Shown one piece after another: positions 22,543-32,009 of a DNA stretch of 64,000 nt. The first letter of the stretch is position 1. Every line of letters starts with the position of its first letter. The DNA lies in the NCBI RefSeq assembly GCF_963678635.1, contig NC_087070.1, positions 7,226,539-7,290,538 of the forward strand, read 5' to 3'. The position numbers and the translations under genes are program-made. Below the pieces are notes generated by a model, which was not told where the DNA came from, searched no databases, and saw only the letters and a list, made by a program, of their open reading frames with translations. The stretch comes from Symsagittifera roscoffensis. Taxonomy: Eukaryota > Xenacoelomorpha > Acoela > Convolutidae.

Positions 22543-22984
22543 TTTTTCGTTCGATGACTGTTAATATGTAATTATCAATGTGTCGAATTGGTTGATTCCA
22601 ATTGTATAAATGTACTGGTTTGTGTTTATACTGCTTTTTTATTCTTCTTTTTCCTCTTTTTGATGAATTTGAAGTTGTTTCTGAGTCAGAAAAATATAAT
22701 TGATCGTGAAGTGGGCAATTTTTATCTATTGATTCTTTTAGTTTGTAAAGTTCGTCTAAACTGTTGGTTTCTGATTCTGAAAATGCGTTTCGATTTTTTG
22801 AAAATCTTTTTCGTGTTATTTGTCTTTGTTTCGTTATTATTTTTCTTTTTAGTGTTTGTCGTTTTGTTCGAATGTATCCAACTGTTTGTGTATGAGGTGT
22901 GATTACAAGGTCGTATTTTTTGTTATCTATTTCACAATTGTGTAAAACGATTGTTTGTTTATTTCCTAGGTTTTTAAATGACAT
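22517..22984 (-). CDS. 155-aa basic pre-gag protein (copy 1)
   Basis: This small ORF is rich in Lys/Arg, with nuclear-localisation-like clusters (KRKIITKQRQITRKR and RGKRRIKKQYKHK) flanking an acidic/Ser stretch (FSESETNSLDEL, FSDSETTSNS). It keeps the same length in the second copy (54574-55041) with few changes. Its end overlaps the gag start by 26 nt in another frame. An extra gene ahead of gag is not standard for gypsy. A nucleic-acid-binding or regulatory role is only inferred from charge. Confidence 0.7.
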   Translation of the reverse strand: MSFKNLGNKQTIVLHNCEIDNKKYDLVITPHTQTVGYIRTKRQTLKRKIITKQRQITRKRFSKNRNAFSESETNSLDELYKLKESIDKNCPLHDQLYFSDSETTSNSSKRGKRRIKKQYKHKPVHLYNWNQPIRHIDNYILTVIERKNELNAHPR

Positions 22985-23917
22985 AAGGTTTAGGATGACG
23001 GATGCAAAAGGTTGTTAAATGATTTCTATTTTCCTAAACTGTTAGTTCTTACGATTTTTTGGTTAGCTTAACCTGGGTCTATTTGTTCAGGGTTGGAGAG
23101 AAAAGTATATCGATTCCGAAGAATGATTTTTTACTTTCTCGTGGCTAGTATAAGTTAAGGTGTTAACTTACTTAATCTTACTTAGGGGTAGTGATTGTGT
23201 TCAAGGGTTGGAGAATAGTAAATCGATCCACAAGGTTCAGGTATAATTAGAACGCGAGTAGTTCGTTAGATACTATTTTAAACTTACTAAGTCTAAGATT
23301 TATCCTGGGTCTGTTAAGAGGGGGGGTCAAGTGAAGGATGAATAACCGAAGTTCTTCACTGTTTATCCTAATTTGAATGATTAGTTTTGTTTAAAAATTT
23401 CTATTAGTCTTAGGTCTTTAGAAAGGGTTGGGTAGTGAATCGACGTTTGAGGTCGTTAGACACTAATTAAGTGGGTTGGGGAGAACAAAGTTGTTCTGTT
23501 TGATCCAAGGATAAGCCTTGATGATCAAATTTGAAATTTAATTAAGTAGAAAATGATTTAAGATCCAAGGATAAGCCTTGATGATCTGGTTTTAAAATTA
23601 AGTGAATTTAAGTTTTAATAAAATTTTAAATGTGTGTAAAGGAAAGATTTAGTGTTTTGATGATATTAGTGGGTTTATGATTGCTGTTATGTTTTAGGTG
23701 ATGGAGCTGGAACAACAGGATGATTTATGATTACTAACCATTTATTGTCATGCTACTAATTTTTATTTTTTATTTTTCAATAAATATTTTTCAAACATGT
23801 TTTGTATATTACTGCAGAGTTTTAGGAAAACGATCTTAGATCTTTTTATCAATCGTTATTGTATATTAATAATTTTGTTTAGCGCCTGAAATGATTTTGA
23901 AGATTAACTTCAAGGTT
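22985..23917 (-). promoter_or_regulatory. Leader with repeated motifs (copy 1)
   Basis: Two identical 25-bp direct repeats lie at 23502-23526 and 23562-23586. Each can fold on itself (GATCCAAGG paired with CCTTGATGATC across a short loop). Three diverged copies of a motif with the element-strand core TCGATWYACTA...CCAACCCT also occur in this leader, at matching places in the second copy. Such repeated structured leader elements are candidates for packaging, dimerisation or translation control; that is inference. Confidence 0.6.
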
Positions 23918-24151
23918 TTATGTTTGCAAATGAAAATCTAAATTCATTGCCAGTAGTATTCTAAATATAAAAGTTTGTTCTGGTTTTTGCCTAACTATCA
24001 TATAGCTATATGGCAAGTTTCTACTTTGTCGTATGTCGTCTCTGGTTCGAGGTCTTCTTCCAATTCCGGGTAGTTCTGTTATGGTTCGGAATATTGGCTC
24101 TGATCTATTGAGTCGTAGAGACATTTCGATTAAATTATTGTCGTATAACAT
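23918..24151 (-). CDS. 77-aa leader ORF (copy 1)
   Basis: It is the first ORF after the LTR, starting about 88 nt downstream of it. It is Arg-rich in the middle (LPGIGRRPRTRDDIRQSR) with a hydrophobic C-terminal end (FIFRILLAMNLDF). The second copy has a 77-aa counterpart (53410-53643) that differs at only a few residues. It may be a short accessory protein or an upstream ORF tuning translation of the following genes. No family is recognised. Confidence 0.6.
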   Translation of the reverse strand: MLYDNNLIEMSLRLNRSEPIFRTITELPGIGRRPRTRDDIRQSRNLPYSYMIVRQKPEQTFIFRILLAMNLDFHLQT

Positions 24152-24226
24152 TTTGTAAATGTTTTTGTCTAATTTCTAATCTATTTTGGTTAATTCTAAG
24201 CTATTAAGGTCTTGTTCGAGACTTAT

Positions 24227-24236
24227 GGTCGCACCA
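24227..24236 (-). promoter_or_regulatory. Primer-binding-site candidate TGGTGCGACC
   Basis: Two bases after the 5' LTR end, the element strand reads TGGTGCGACC, starting with the TGG expected opposite a tRNA CCA end. The same sequence and spacing occur in the second copy (53324-53333). The matching tRNA was not identified. Confidence 0.65.
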
Positions 24237-24238
24237 GA

Positions 24239-24648
24239 TGAGTTAGGACTAGGGTGTATAACTCATAGAGTAATTTCGGATAGGGTACACCGTCTGCTCG
24301 TCACGCTATCTTATTTTCGGCCGGATAGATTCGTGCAACTTCTTAGTCTAATACCGATCCTAATCTTACTCTTATACTATCTAGTCTCAGGTTGTTTAAC
24401 TAGTCTCTGCTAGGCTCAATAGATCTAGGGTATACTGGTTTATTGCGGCTGCTGAAGTGCTCGGGAGAGTCCAACTAATTTCTAAGTTAAATTCAAATCT
24501 CTCTGGTGCTGAAATTACAAGTAACTTCAGCACTTACAAATAAGTGGGTTGTTTGTTAGATGGATCATGATTGGTTAATATTAAATACTTTACATTGGTA
24601 AAATATCTAATTTATCCAATCATAAAATGTAGTTTAGATCAGGTTCCA
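24239..24648 (-). repeat. 5' LTR of copy 1 (410 bp)
   Basis: TG...CA ends on the element strand. It is identical by eye to the 3' LTR at 6030-6439. It contains the AATAAA signal (24439-24444) and the same internal hairpin. It is followed by the second AAAT duplication at 24649-24652. Confidence 0.93.
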
Positions 24649-24652
24649 AAAT
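24649..24652. repeat. Target-site duplication AAAT (right)
   Basis: It matches AAAT at 6026-6029 on the other side of the LTR element. Confidence 0.85.
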
Positions 24653-25098
24653 CGTTTCGTTTTGACAAGTCCCATGTCATATCTTGCTTTTCCTCATAAT
24701 ATCGGTCTAATTTGGATACAACATTTTTCGTTTTCATCTTTCATCATATAACCGAAAAGACGGGAACAACAACCAGGAAAAGCGTGACGAGACAACTGGA
24801 CAGCTTTTTTTTCGACAAAAAAATATCAAGTTTTTGTGAAAATCTTAGTTTTTTTTTGTCAAAAAGGCCATTTTCTTCTTCAAAAAAACATCTGCGGCGC
24901 AAAAGTTTGTTTAGTCTGATTCAAGAGCCTCAAAAGCGTAACTTTATTTAGTTCAGAAAGCACTTGTTTTCAATATATTCCTTTCTTTCAGAGCGCACGC
25001 GGATTGTTTCAGAGAGCGGAGCCAGTTAAAATCAACTTATCGCACCAAAAGTCTCTGATTGAGCTTTGAGTGAACCTTTTATAGGCCAAATCACGTAC

Positions 25099-25807
25099 CT
25101 ATCAATCGCTGGTACTCGATATACTCTGCGAGTCGCGAAGGTCTTAACGAATCCATGTTGCTTGATATTGCAGGACTACAAAGCGTAATATGGTCTTTCT
25201 TCTCTGATGTTGGATACTGTCTTTCTACTTTTAGCTCGTTTGAGACAAGTGCATTTCCAAAAACAATTGAAATTTTTCTCGGACATTCAATTTTTTGGTC
25301 GAAGAGGCAAAAAACTCCAAGTAAAGACCTCTTGAATTCATGGAAAATAAATGTTTCTGTGAAGTCTCTAGAGCTCTGGCCGTCAATTAAGCATCTAACT
25401 TCGCCGTCAATTTGGTTCTTGCTTTCTGCTAGATTTCTACCGTTGCCGAATAAGGCAAACACCATAACAGCTTTCTTGTCGTTTATTTCCCGCTCGTCGC
25501 ATAAGGCTCTCCACATGAAAACGTAGTCTTTTCTAGTTCCATTGTCGAGAAAGAACTCTTGAATCTGCATTTTTTTATTGTCACCACCAATCCCAGTCTC
25601 GCCAATAATTTTTTTGTCATTTTCAAAAGCAGTTTTACTTTTACTATTGGAAGAATTGCGGAATAAGTGGTGATCAACTTGATGAGTAAGTTGAAGTTTT
25701 GACTCCAAAATATTATGTTTTAACAATAACAATAATAAAAAAGCGACTACTGAAATTTTCGTAATAAAAATGAAAACAGGACATTGCTTAAAACGATGCA
25801 ATTTCAT
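25099..25807 (-). CDS. GT92-family glycosyltransferase, 5' exon (N-terminal half)
   Basis: It starts at ATG 25807 with a short basic tail and a signal-anchor (IFITKISVVAFLLLLLL, residues about 13-30), as expected of a type II Golgi glycosyltransferase. A polar stem follows to about residue 85. The start of the GT92 domain has conserved features: VMVFALFGNGRN, a Cys-bearing ECPRKISIVF segment, and HITLCSPAI followed by LAEYIEYQRLIG. That last block in the family precedes the strand leading to the catalytic acidic motif. The open frame runs into the intron and stops at once after the donor at 25098. With the 3' exon the protein is about 491 residues, a normal length for the family. I chose this ATG because the anchor follows directly. 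Confidence 0.8.
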
Positions 25808-28027
25808 TATGTCGAGACTGAAGTTACTTCAGTCGACAAGAAGTTCAATACAGTCTGCAATAAAATTTTCGGGGGTGAAGTGGAGGGAAGTTTAAGAGGG
25901 GGGGGGGGGTCGGGGGGGGGGGGGGGGGTAGAGGAGAAGGTGGGAGGAGTAGGAGGTGGGGACTTAAGAAACCAGGCTCGATGGTCTCGACCGTTTCAAC
26001 ATTCAGAAGCTCGTTGCAAGTATTTTATAGCATCCCTTATGGGAGGGGGAGGGCAAGCAAACTTAAGGCTTTTCAAAGTGCGTTTAATAGAGCCATTTTA
26101 TGCTTAAGTTCAGATGAGTCTCTTGAAAAAAACAGCGCTATATTTAGTATTACTTTTCTAAGTAGAAAAACCCTATTTTCGGTCCAAATTTTCAAAATAG
26201 TCAAAAACAGGAAAAAAAACAAAAAAACTCCAATCCAAATTTTCAAAATAGTCAAAAACAGGAAAAAAAACAAAAAAACTCCAAAACAATTTTAAAAATG
26301 TGCCAAAAAAATTTGCCTTTAGCGAAAATATTTTTGATCAAATAGGATCGTTGCAACGTTTTCGTAGGTGCTCGGAAAATTAATTGTCCGATCGAGTGCA
26401 AAGTCGACGAGAATTTTTGACCTACTCTCCCTTTCCGTCTGAAGTAATCTCCTACTCCCCCTTCCAAGCGCCTAAGGAGAAACTCTAAAACAGAACGTCT
26501 TAAAGGCTTAATTGTTAACGATGTTACGAAAATATTCAGAAAAAATTGTGAATATAATTAAAGCTGAAATTTAAAAAATGCGAATGCAGAAGAATATTTC
26601 TGATGTCAATAAAACTAACTCCTACCACGGCATGTGGCAACCAATTTTATTTGCACAAATTATTAACGCCATCCAAAAACGAGGTCGCTTGGAGTCAGTC
26701 GAAAAAAATATTAACTAGATTTTCCATTTTCTAGTTTTTATGTCCAGAAATGGAGTAGTTTGCGGTGGTTTTTTTACTCATCGCTCATAATATTAAACAT
26801 TATTCCATTTGTTGGTCTTTTCTTCGTATGAAGTTTATTAACGTTCAAAAACGAGGTCATTTGGCGCCAATCGAAAAAGATTTTAACTGGACTGACAGTT
26901 TTCTAGCTTTTATCTTCAAATGTAAAGTAGTTGCGGTGGTTTTGTTACGCTTCGGCCTAAAAATTCAAACAGAATATGAAATGTCTCTAGTGCAAAGTCT
27001 TATTACCAGATGCCAATTAGGTCAAGGAAGTGGACGGATTTCATAAAAGTTATTATTTTCAAAATCTCAATTTTTTAACCAGCGCTCTTCCCTCAAAAAT
27101 TGTATTTATTGAAAGCAATTTTTCAATAAAAATTAGGATCGGACAAAACATGCGTGTCATAAAATAGTATCAAAGGGTGCATTTTCAGAATGAGTGTCAA
27201 AGAAAAGTATCAAAGGGTCCACTCTACTACGGGTATGTTATTCTTTTAAAGCTAGTCTAGGGAATTGAGAAAATTTTTGATTTCACAATGGTCTCAATAG
27301 CAACAATTAAGACGCAGTTTTTTTTCTCGGAACTGAGAAAGGTTTTCGGAAAGTTCTTTGCAGGATCACAATTTAAAAGATATGACAACTCAATTGCTCA
27401 TATGATTTTATTTGTGTTGTCAACTCTGAAAAAAAATACCGTATTAAAAAACTGTGACAAAAATGTTCGGAACAGATCGAAACTCAAGACGCAAGAAGTT
27501 TATTTTTCAACCAAAATATTGTTAGACTCGTTAAAATAATGCAATAATTTTATTGTAACTCTACATTTCGCCGCTAACTTCTGCAAACACAAAGTTTTCA
27601 AAATTTAGCAGCAAAATGTAGAGTGTAATAAGTTTAATGCATATATTTCAACAAGTTTAACAAAAGTTCGATTGAATCCATGAAAGCAACACAAGGCTAC
27701 TGAGTAATTCTCTCTCTATATATATGAATATTCCATCTTTTGATTTGTGTTTTTTCCTTTACATGTCAATTTTTAGCATGAATCGATCAGCGGTTGATCA
27801 TTCACTGCTCGTGTTAGTTTTAGAACAGACCTTTTTAATTCAACTTATTTCTTAAATGTTTAATCCTTAGATTAGTTGTTATGGATTGTACATAGTCAGT
27901 TAGATTTTTTTTAATATGGCCCTGTCAAACGAATCGAATCTGCGCGGAAGTCTATCATTCTGGCCAAAGGACACCCTGGAGCCGTCCAAGTGCTGGACTC
28001 ATCGAACGATCAATTTCAATTGGCGAT
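25808..28027. other. Upstream/intergenic region of the GT92 gene, no gene recognised
   Basis: It contains two long G runs (about 25899-25928) in a G-rich purine tract about 90-120 bp upstream of the GT92 ATG; a perfect-looking 2x tandem duplication of about 51 bp (26183-26284, ATTTTCAAAATAGTCAAAAA); and a diverged duplication near 26666 and 26837 (AAAAACGAGGTC). The rest is AT-rich with chance ORFs. Around 27917-28140 all plus frames are fairly open and one reads like protein (VLPEVWIPILRAKKNRRR), but I cannot assign it. Confidence 0.5.
25896..25930 (+). repeat. Long G-homopolymer runs
   Basis: Two G runs of more than 10 bases are separated by TC, in otherwise AT-rich DNA. They lie just upstream of the GT92 start codon, on the opposite strand. 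They have G-quadruplex potential. Their length may be unreliable in the assembly. Confidence 0.85.
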
Positions 28028-28935
28028 AATCGCCAAGGAGAGATTGGACATCGACAGCCTAGGTCACCAGTGTTGCCAGAAGTCTGGATTCCCATTCTTA
28101 GAGCAAAAAAAAACAGAAGGCGAGCTGGGCTGGGACACAAGTAATTGAAACAGGCAAAGAAAGTGAATGAAGCCACCCAAGAAAAACGGATCAACAAAGA
28201 AAAGAAAAATTCAACTGAATGAGAAGGGCTGAAGCAGAAAAAGAGTTGCGCTGGATCTTTTTTAGTACTCAGTAGGTGGAGAACAATAAGAGGTTAAGGC
28301 AGTAATTGCAACATCAGAGAGACCGAAGATGCAGAATGGATCAAGGGTTTCTTCTTATAGAATTTGAAGAACAGTGAGACCCAACGGATACCTCTGCCGG
28401 CAACCATTAGTCCATCGGGAGCTTTAAGTCAGCCACACAATGACAAAAAAGGCTGCTTGACTACCCAGAAGCTAAGAAATGTTGCAAGATTTTCTAGTAG
28501 CGATACGAAGCTTAAGTCTTTTAATGTAAATATCTACATATGGACGGAACCGAACCTCAATATCGATCAGAGGAATTCGTGCAAGAAATGTGAGAAGGCA
28601 TTTACACAGGAAAAACTGAACGTTTGATCAGCAAAGAGATGATCCGTTAGCATTGTACTTTTAAAACAACTTTCGTGAAACTTTGTAAATCAAAAAACAA
28701 ACGGTCAACTGTAAATACTGTTAACGATAGTGTTCGTATTGAAAATTGTACATACTTGCCGCCGGAGTTTTCCTGCGTCAAAGACCAGAAAACTGTTGGA
28801 GTGATCAACGCTTTGAATGAAAGCGGTCAGAGTGACAGTGACTATTGTTTTGTCCTCCGCCTATAAACCTTATACGATCAACACAGACTTGAAATCCTGC
28901 ATTTTTTGAACATAGGACTGGGATTGGGAATGATT
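28028..28935 (+). other. Duplicated coding-like segment, copy A (unidentified)
   Basis: It is paired with 32010-32915 at high identity. Coding-like plus-strand phrases include DAEWIKGF, TEPNLNIDQRNSC and, at 28675-28866, a 63-aa frame ending SVRIENCTYLPPEFSC...GVINALNESGQSD. Paired cysteines and the GVINALNE.GQSD pattern recall an immunoglobulin- or fibronectin-like extracellular fold, but this is a weak guess. No complete gene or certain splice sites are seen; it could be exons of a host gene or a pseudogene. Confidence 0.35.
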
Positions 28936-29819
28936 TTAGGAATTAACATGCCTGGTGAATCAGCTGTTTGGCTTTCTCCATCAAGAGGTTTCAGTGTCAA
29001 ATGGTCAAAGTTGAGTTTCTCCAATTTAACCTTTAAAAAACTGTTTAGAAAAAAATAACAAATTTTCAGAAAACGATGGATAAACGACAATGTGCACAAA
29101 ATTCGTACTATGTACAAGTAGAAAATGACAAATGAAAGTGAAGTGGCAGTGGGTGCCTGGTTTCAAGGGGATCTGCATATATATTATATACGCATCCGCA
29201 CCCGCTGCCAGTTCACTTGCACTTGATATGAACAATTTTTCCACATTTGATAGATATAACGATAAAAATAGCACTACTTGTAGCGTACGCTTCTTCTACT
29301 TCTCAATTTAATTATCATTCTTTTCTAAAAATTGTTTTTTTAAAAGTTTTTGATTGATTAAAAATGATCACAAAAAATATCTGTTTAAAATTGATCTTTG
29401 AGTGTCAAATTTTTTAGATGATCTTACAGGTTTCGTTTAGTATTGTTAGTTGAAAAATGAAATTTGCTTGGAGGAAATAAACGTCTCAAGCACTACTATT
29501 CTGTTACTTTCAGAAAGCGTTATTTCATTTTTTGCTTCGTCAGTAGTTTTCAATTAGACTGTTCTGCTCTAGATAATGAATGAAATATCTTTTTACAAAT
29601 GATACAAAATATGCAAATTTAACTTGTTTTGGCGTGCAGGCGGTTGAGGTCTGAGCCTATCAATAAATCTTCCATTTAAAGGCATAAACTTAGAGCGACA
29701 AAACTGTCGCTTTAAAGCTACTGTTAGCTAATGGTTGTTTACCGATCGCTAATTTGAATATGCAATATACAAATGCATATTATTTTTATCGCAAGTGTTG
29801 GGCAGTGTCGGCAGAAAAA

Positions 29820-30165
29820 AGTCCCATACAAAACAGTCAAATTTAGAACAGTCCGGGAAAATTTGAAATTCAGACAATTCAGCCAAAATCATGCAGACAA
29901 TTCAGCCAAAGACAGCTCAGCCAATAATAGTGAACGGCGCAGTCGCGCCAACGTGTTGCGAAATTTAGAGCAGGTTATCGCCGCGACGCCCACCGGCGAC
30001 ATTAAACCGAGAAATAACTCCAATTCCAATTTTTTTTCGGTCGAATCTAGCGTTTTGTAAAATTGGCTGAACTGTCTCAGGCTGAATTGTCTGTATATAT
30101 CTGGCTGAATTGTCTGAATTTCAAATTGGCTGAATTGTCTTTGGCCGAATTGTCCGTGCGCCGTT
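29820..30165. mobile_element. Foldback/MITE-like element with AGACAATTCAGCC repeats, copy 1
   Basis: The left part has several copies of AGACAATTCAGCC. The right part has several copies of its complement GGCTGAATTGTCT, including longer mirror matches (AAATTCAGACAATTCAGCC against GGCTGAATTGTCTGAATTT). The middle is GC-rich (CGCCGCGACGCCCACCGGCG). This is the structure of a non-autonomous foldback DNA transposon. Confidence 0.6.
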
Positions 30166-30649
30166 TTTGCACAATATTAAAATATCTTTGAAATTAAGCA
30201 TCAGTTATTTTACCTACAAGGTGAAATCCAAACTTTGATCTTACAAGGTAAGTTTAATTCATACCATCTTCGTCTTTCATGTCCTTTCGCATATATTCTT
30301 CTGAAAACCTTACCCACTTGCCTTCATGGTCATGTTAATGGTAGCTTTAAAAGTTTAATTGCATTTAGTTGAGCAACAACAGAGCTAATCATGCGAAAAA
30401 TGAAATATGCTTGGAGGAAATAAACGTCTAAAGCACTACTATTCTGTTACTTTCAGAAAGCTTTATTTCATTTTTTGCTTCGTCAGTAGTTTTAAATTAG
30501 ACTGTTCTGCTCTAGATAAGGAATGAAATATCTCTTTACAAATGATACAAAATATGCAGATTTAACTTGATTTGGCGTGCAGTCGATTGAGGTCTGAGCC
30601 TATCAATAAATCTTCCATTTAAAGGCAAAAACTTAGAACGACCAAACTG

Positions 30650-30930
30650 TCTAAACTGCAGACAATTCAGCCAAAGACAGTTCAGCCAAAAATAGTGACC
30701 GGCGCAGTCGCGCCAACGTGTAGCGAAATTTAGAGCCGGTTATCGCCTCGACGCCCACCGGCGACCTTAAACCGAGAAATAACTCCAATTCCAATTTTTT
30801 TCGGTCGAATCTAGCGTTTTGTAAAATTGGCTGAATTGTCTCAGGCTGAATTGTCTGTATATATCTGGCTGAATTGTCTGAATTTCAAATTTGCTGAATT
30901 GTCTTTGGCCGAATCGTCTGTGCGCCGTTT
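30650..30930. mobile_element. Foldback/MITE-like element, copy 2
   Basis: A second copy of the element at 29820-30165 with the same GC-rich core and mirror-repeat right arm. The left arm is shorter. It lies in a local tandem duplication of about 0.77-0.95 kb, so it may have been copied with its flanks rather than inserted anew. Confidence 0.55.
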
Positions 30931-31282
30931 TTGCGCAATATTAAAATATCTTTGAAATTAAACATCAGTTATTTTACCTACAATGTAAAATCCAAACTTT
31001 GATCTTACAAGATAAATTTAATTCATACTATCTGCGTTTTTCATGTCCTTCCGCATATGATCTTGTGAGAACATTATCCACTTGACTTCATGGTCATGTT
31101 AATGGTAGCTTTAAAAGTTTAAATGCATTTATTTGAGCATTTATTTGTCTTTTTTTATACAATTTGAAAATATCAAGTTGTTCTGCTTGTTACAATTTTT
31201 CTGACTATTATATATGAAAACGCACAAAAAATTAAACCTATATTATTTGTTGACATTTTTAAAATGCATACCCGGGTTGACA

Positions 31283-31425
31283 AAGAATGCTTATCATACA
31301 ATTTTCATTTATGAAAAATTGCTTATCAGATTCTTTCATACAATTTCATAGAGTAAAAGTGTATGTATGAAATTAGCAAAATCAGCATTTTTTTTCATAA
31401 ATGAAATTGTATGATATGCATTTTT
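31283..31425. mobile_element. Palindromic MITE-like element
   Basis: The left arm (AATGCTTATCATACAATTTT) and the inverted right arm (ending GAAATTGTATGATATGCATT) match over more than 30 bp, with about 70 bp between. A related arm pair is packed tightly at about 31903-31960 (ATGCATATCACACAATTTTC ... TATGATAAGCATTTTT). This suggests a small family of foldback MITEs. No coding capacity. Confidence 0.55.
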
Positions 31426-32009
31426 TCCATGAAGGAAAACTCAAAAAGATTTTGTTTTGAAATTTCGTGTTTCAACCGAAACACTAACCAAGGATTTTTT
31501 GTCATGAGAAAACCCAGAGTTTAACTGGCAGTTACCACGCAGATAAACTGCATTTGGTGGTTTTAGCCATAAACGTTAATTTTAACAATTTCACATGGAA
31601 ATATATACCAAAAAAGTAACTTTTTGAATATGGCTAGATAATTTTTAGCTTGAAAATTATGATGGTTGACAAAAAAGGCCTGTTTTTTTTTACAAATTTA
31701 TTTTTATTTTAGCAACTGAAACAAAAGATAATAATCGTGCTTACAAAAAAAACTCATCCTGGACTACGTTATAAACAAAAACATGTCAAATTTAGCATGC
31801 AATTTTTTTTTTCGTAAAATTTTTTTTGTATCAAAAATGCAAAATTGCAGCCAAAAAAAAATATTTTAGAATTTTTTACCTCATGTTTTTACTTTTGTTT
31901 ATGAAAAAAATGCATATCACACAATTTTCATATTTAAAAACTTTATGATAAGCATTTTTCTGACCGAAATTAAAATTATGTTTTAAAAATATGAATTATG
32001 TTTTAAAAA

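Larger units (their letters stand above)
6030..24648 (-). mobile_element. 18.6-kb env-bearing Ty3/gypsy-type LTR element, copy 1
   Basis: It is bounded by two 410-bp LTRs (TG...CA) that are identical by eye and by the AAAT duplication, so the insertion is very young. It lies on the minus strand inside the GT92 intron, in the same sense as the gene. Order from 24648 downwards: LTR, primer-site candidate, leader, 77-aa ORF, 155-aa ORF, gag, pol, two hydrophobic mini-proteins, a Pro/Ser-rich stretch, a 125-aa ORF, chuvirus-like env, a 601-aa ORF, 1.6 kb non-coding, LTR. The pol gene order and D-D35-E integrase place it in Ty3/gypsy. The length is far above the usual 5-9 kb. Gag, pol and env reading frames are interrupted in about three places overall; other ORFs look whole. 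Confidence 0.9.
5742..25098 (-). other. Intron of the GT92 gene, occupied by the LTR element
   Basis: The donor is AG|GTACGTGA (intron starts 25098 on the minus strand) and the acceptor is TTTCAAACAG (ends 5742). Both exons carry matching phase (one base of a Gly codon left of the intron). The intron is about 19.36 kb, of which 18.6 kb is the LTR element at 6030-24648. Without it the intron would be about 0.74 kb. The remaining host parts (5742-6029 and 24649-25098) contain a C-run/CA microsatellite near the acceptor and otherwise plain AT-rich DNA. Confidence 0.75.
28936..32009. other. Repeat-rich non-coding DNA between duplicated segments
   Basis: It holds three-fold repeated blocks (near 29450, 30395 and, in the second block, 33960) beginning GAAATTTGCTTGGAGGAAAT. 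It also holds two foldback elements and at least two MITE-like palindromes described separately. A block starting TTTGAAATTAAGCATCAG recurs at 30190, 30950 and 34725. No supported gene. Confidence 0.5.

Noticed and set aside
25784-26107. 107-aa Gly-rich plus-strand frame
   Set aside because: Created by the G homopolymers and opposite the start of the GT92 exon; composition only.
27955-28197. 80-aa minus-strand frame with Cys/Pro content
   Set aside because: Only partly kept in the duplicate at 32010; no motif, so not called as a gene.
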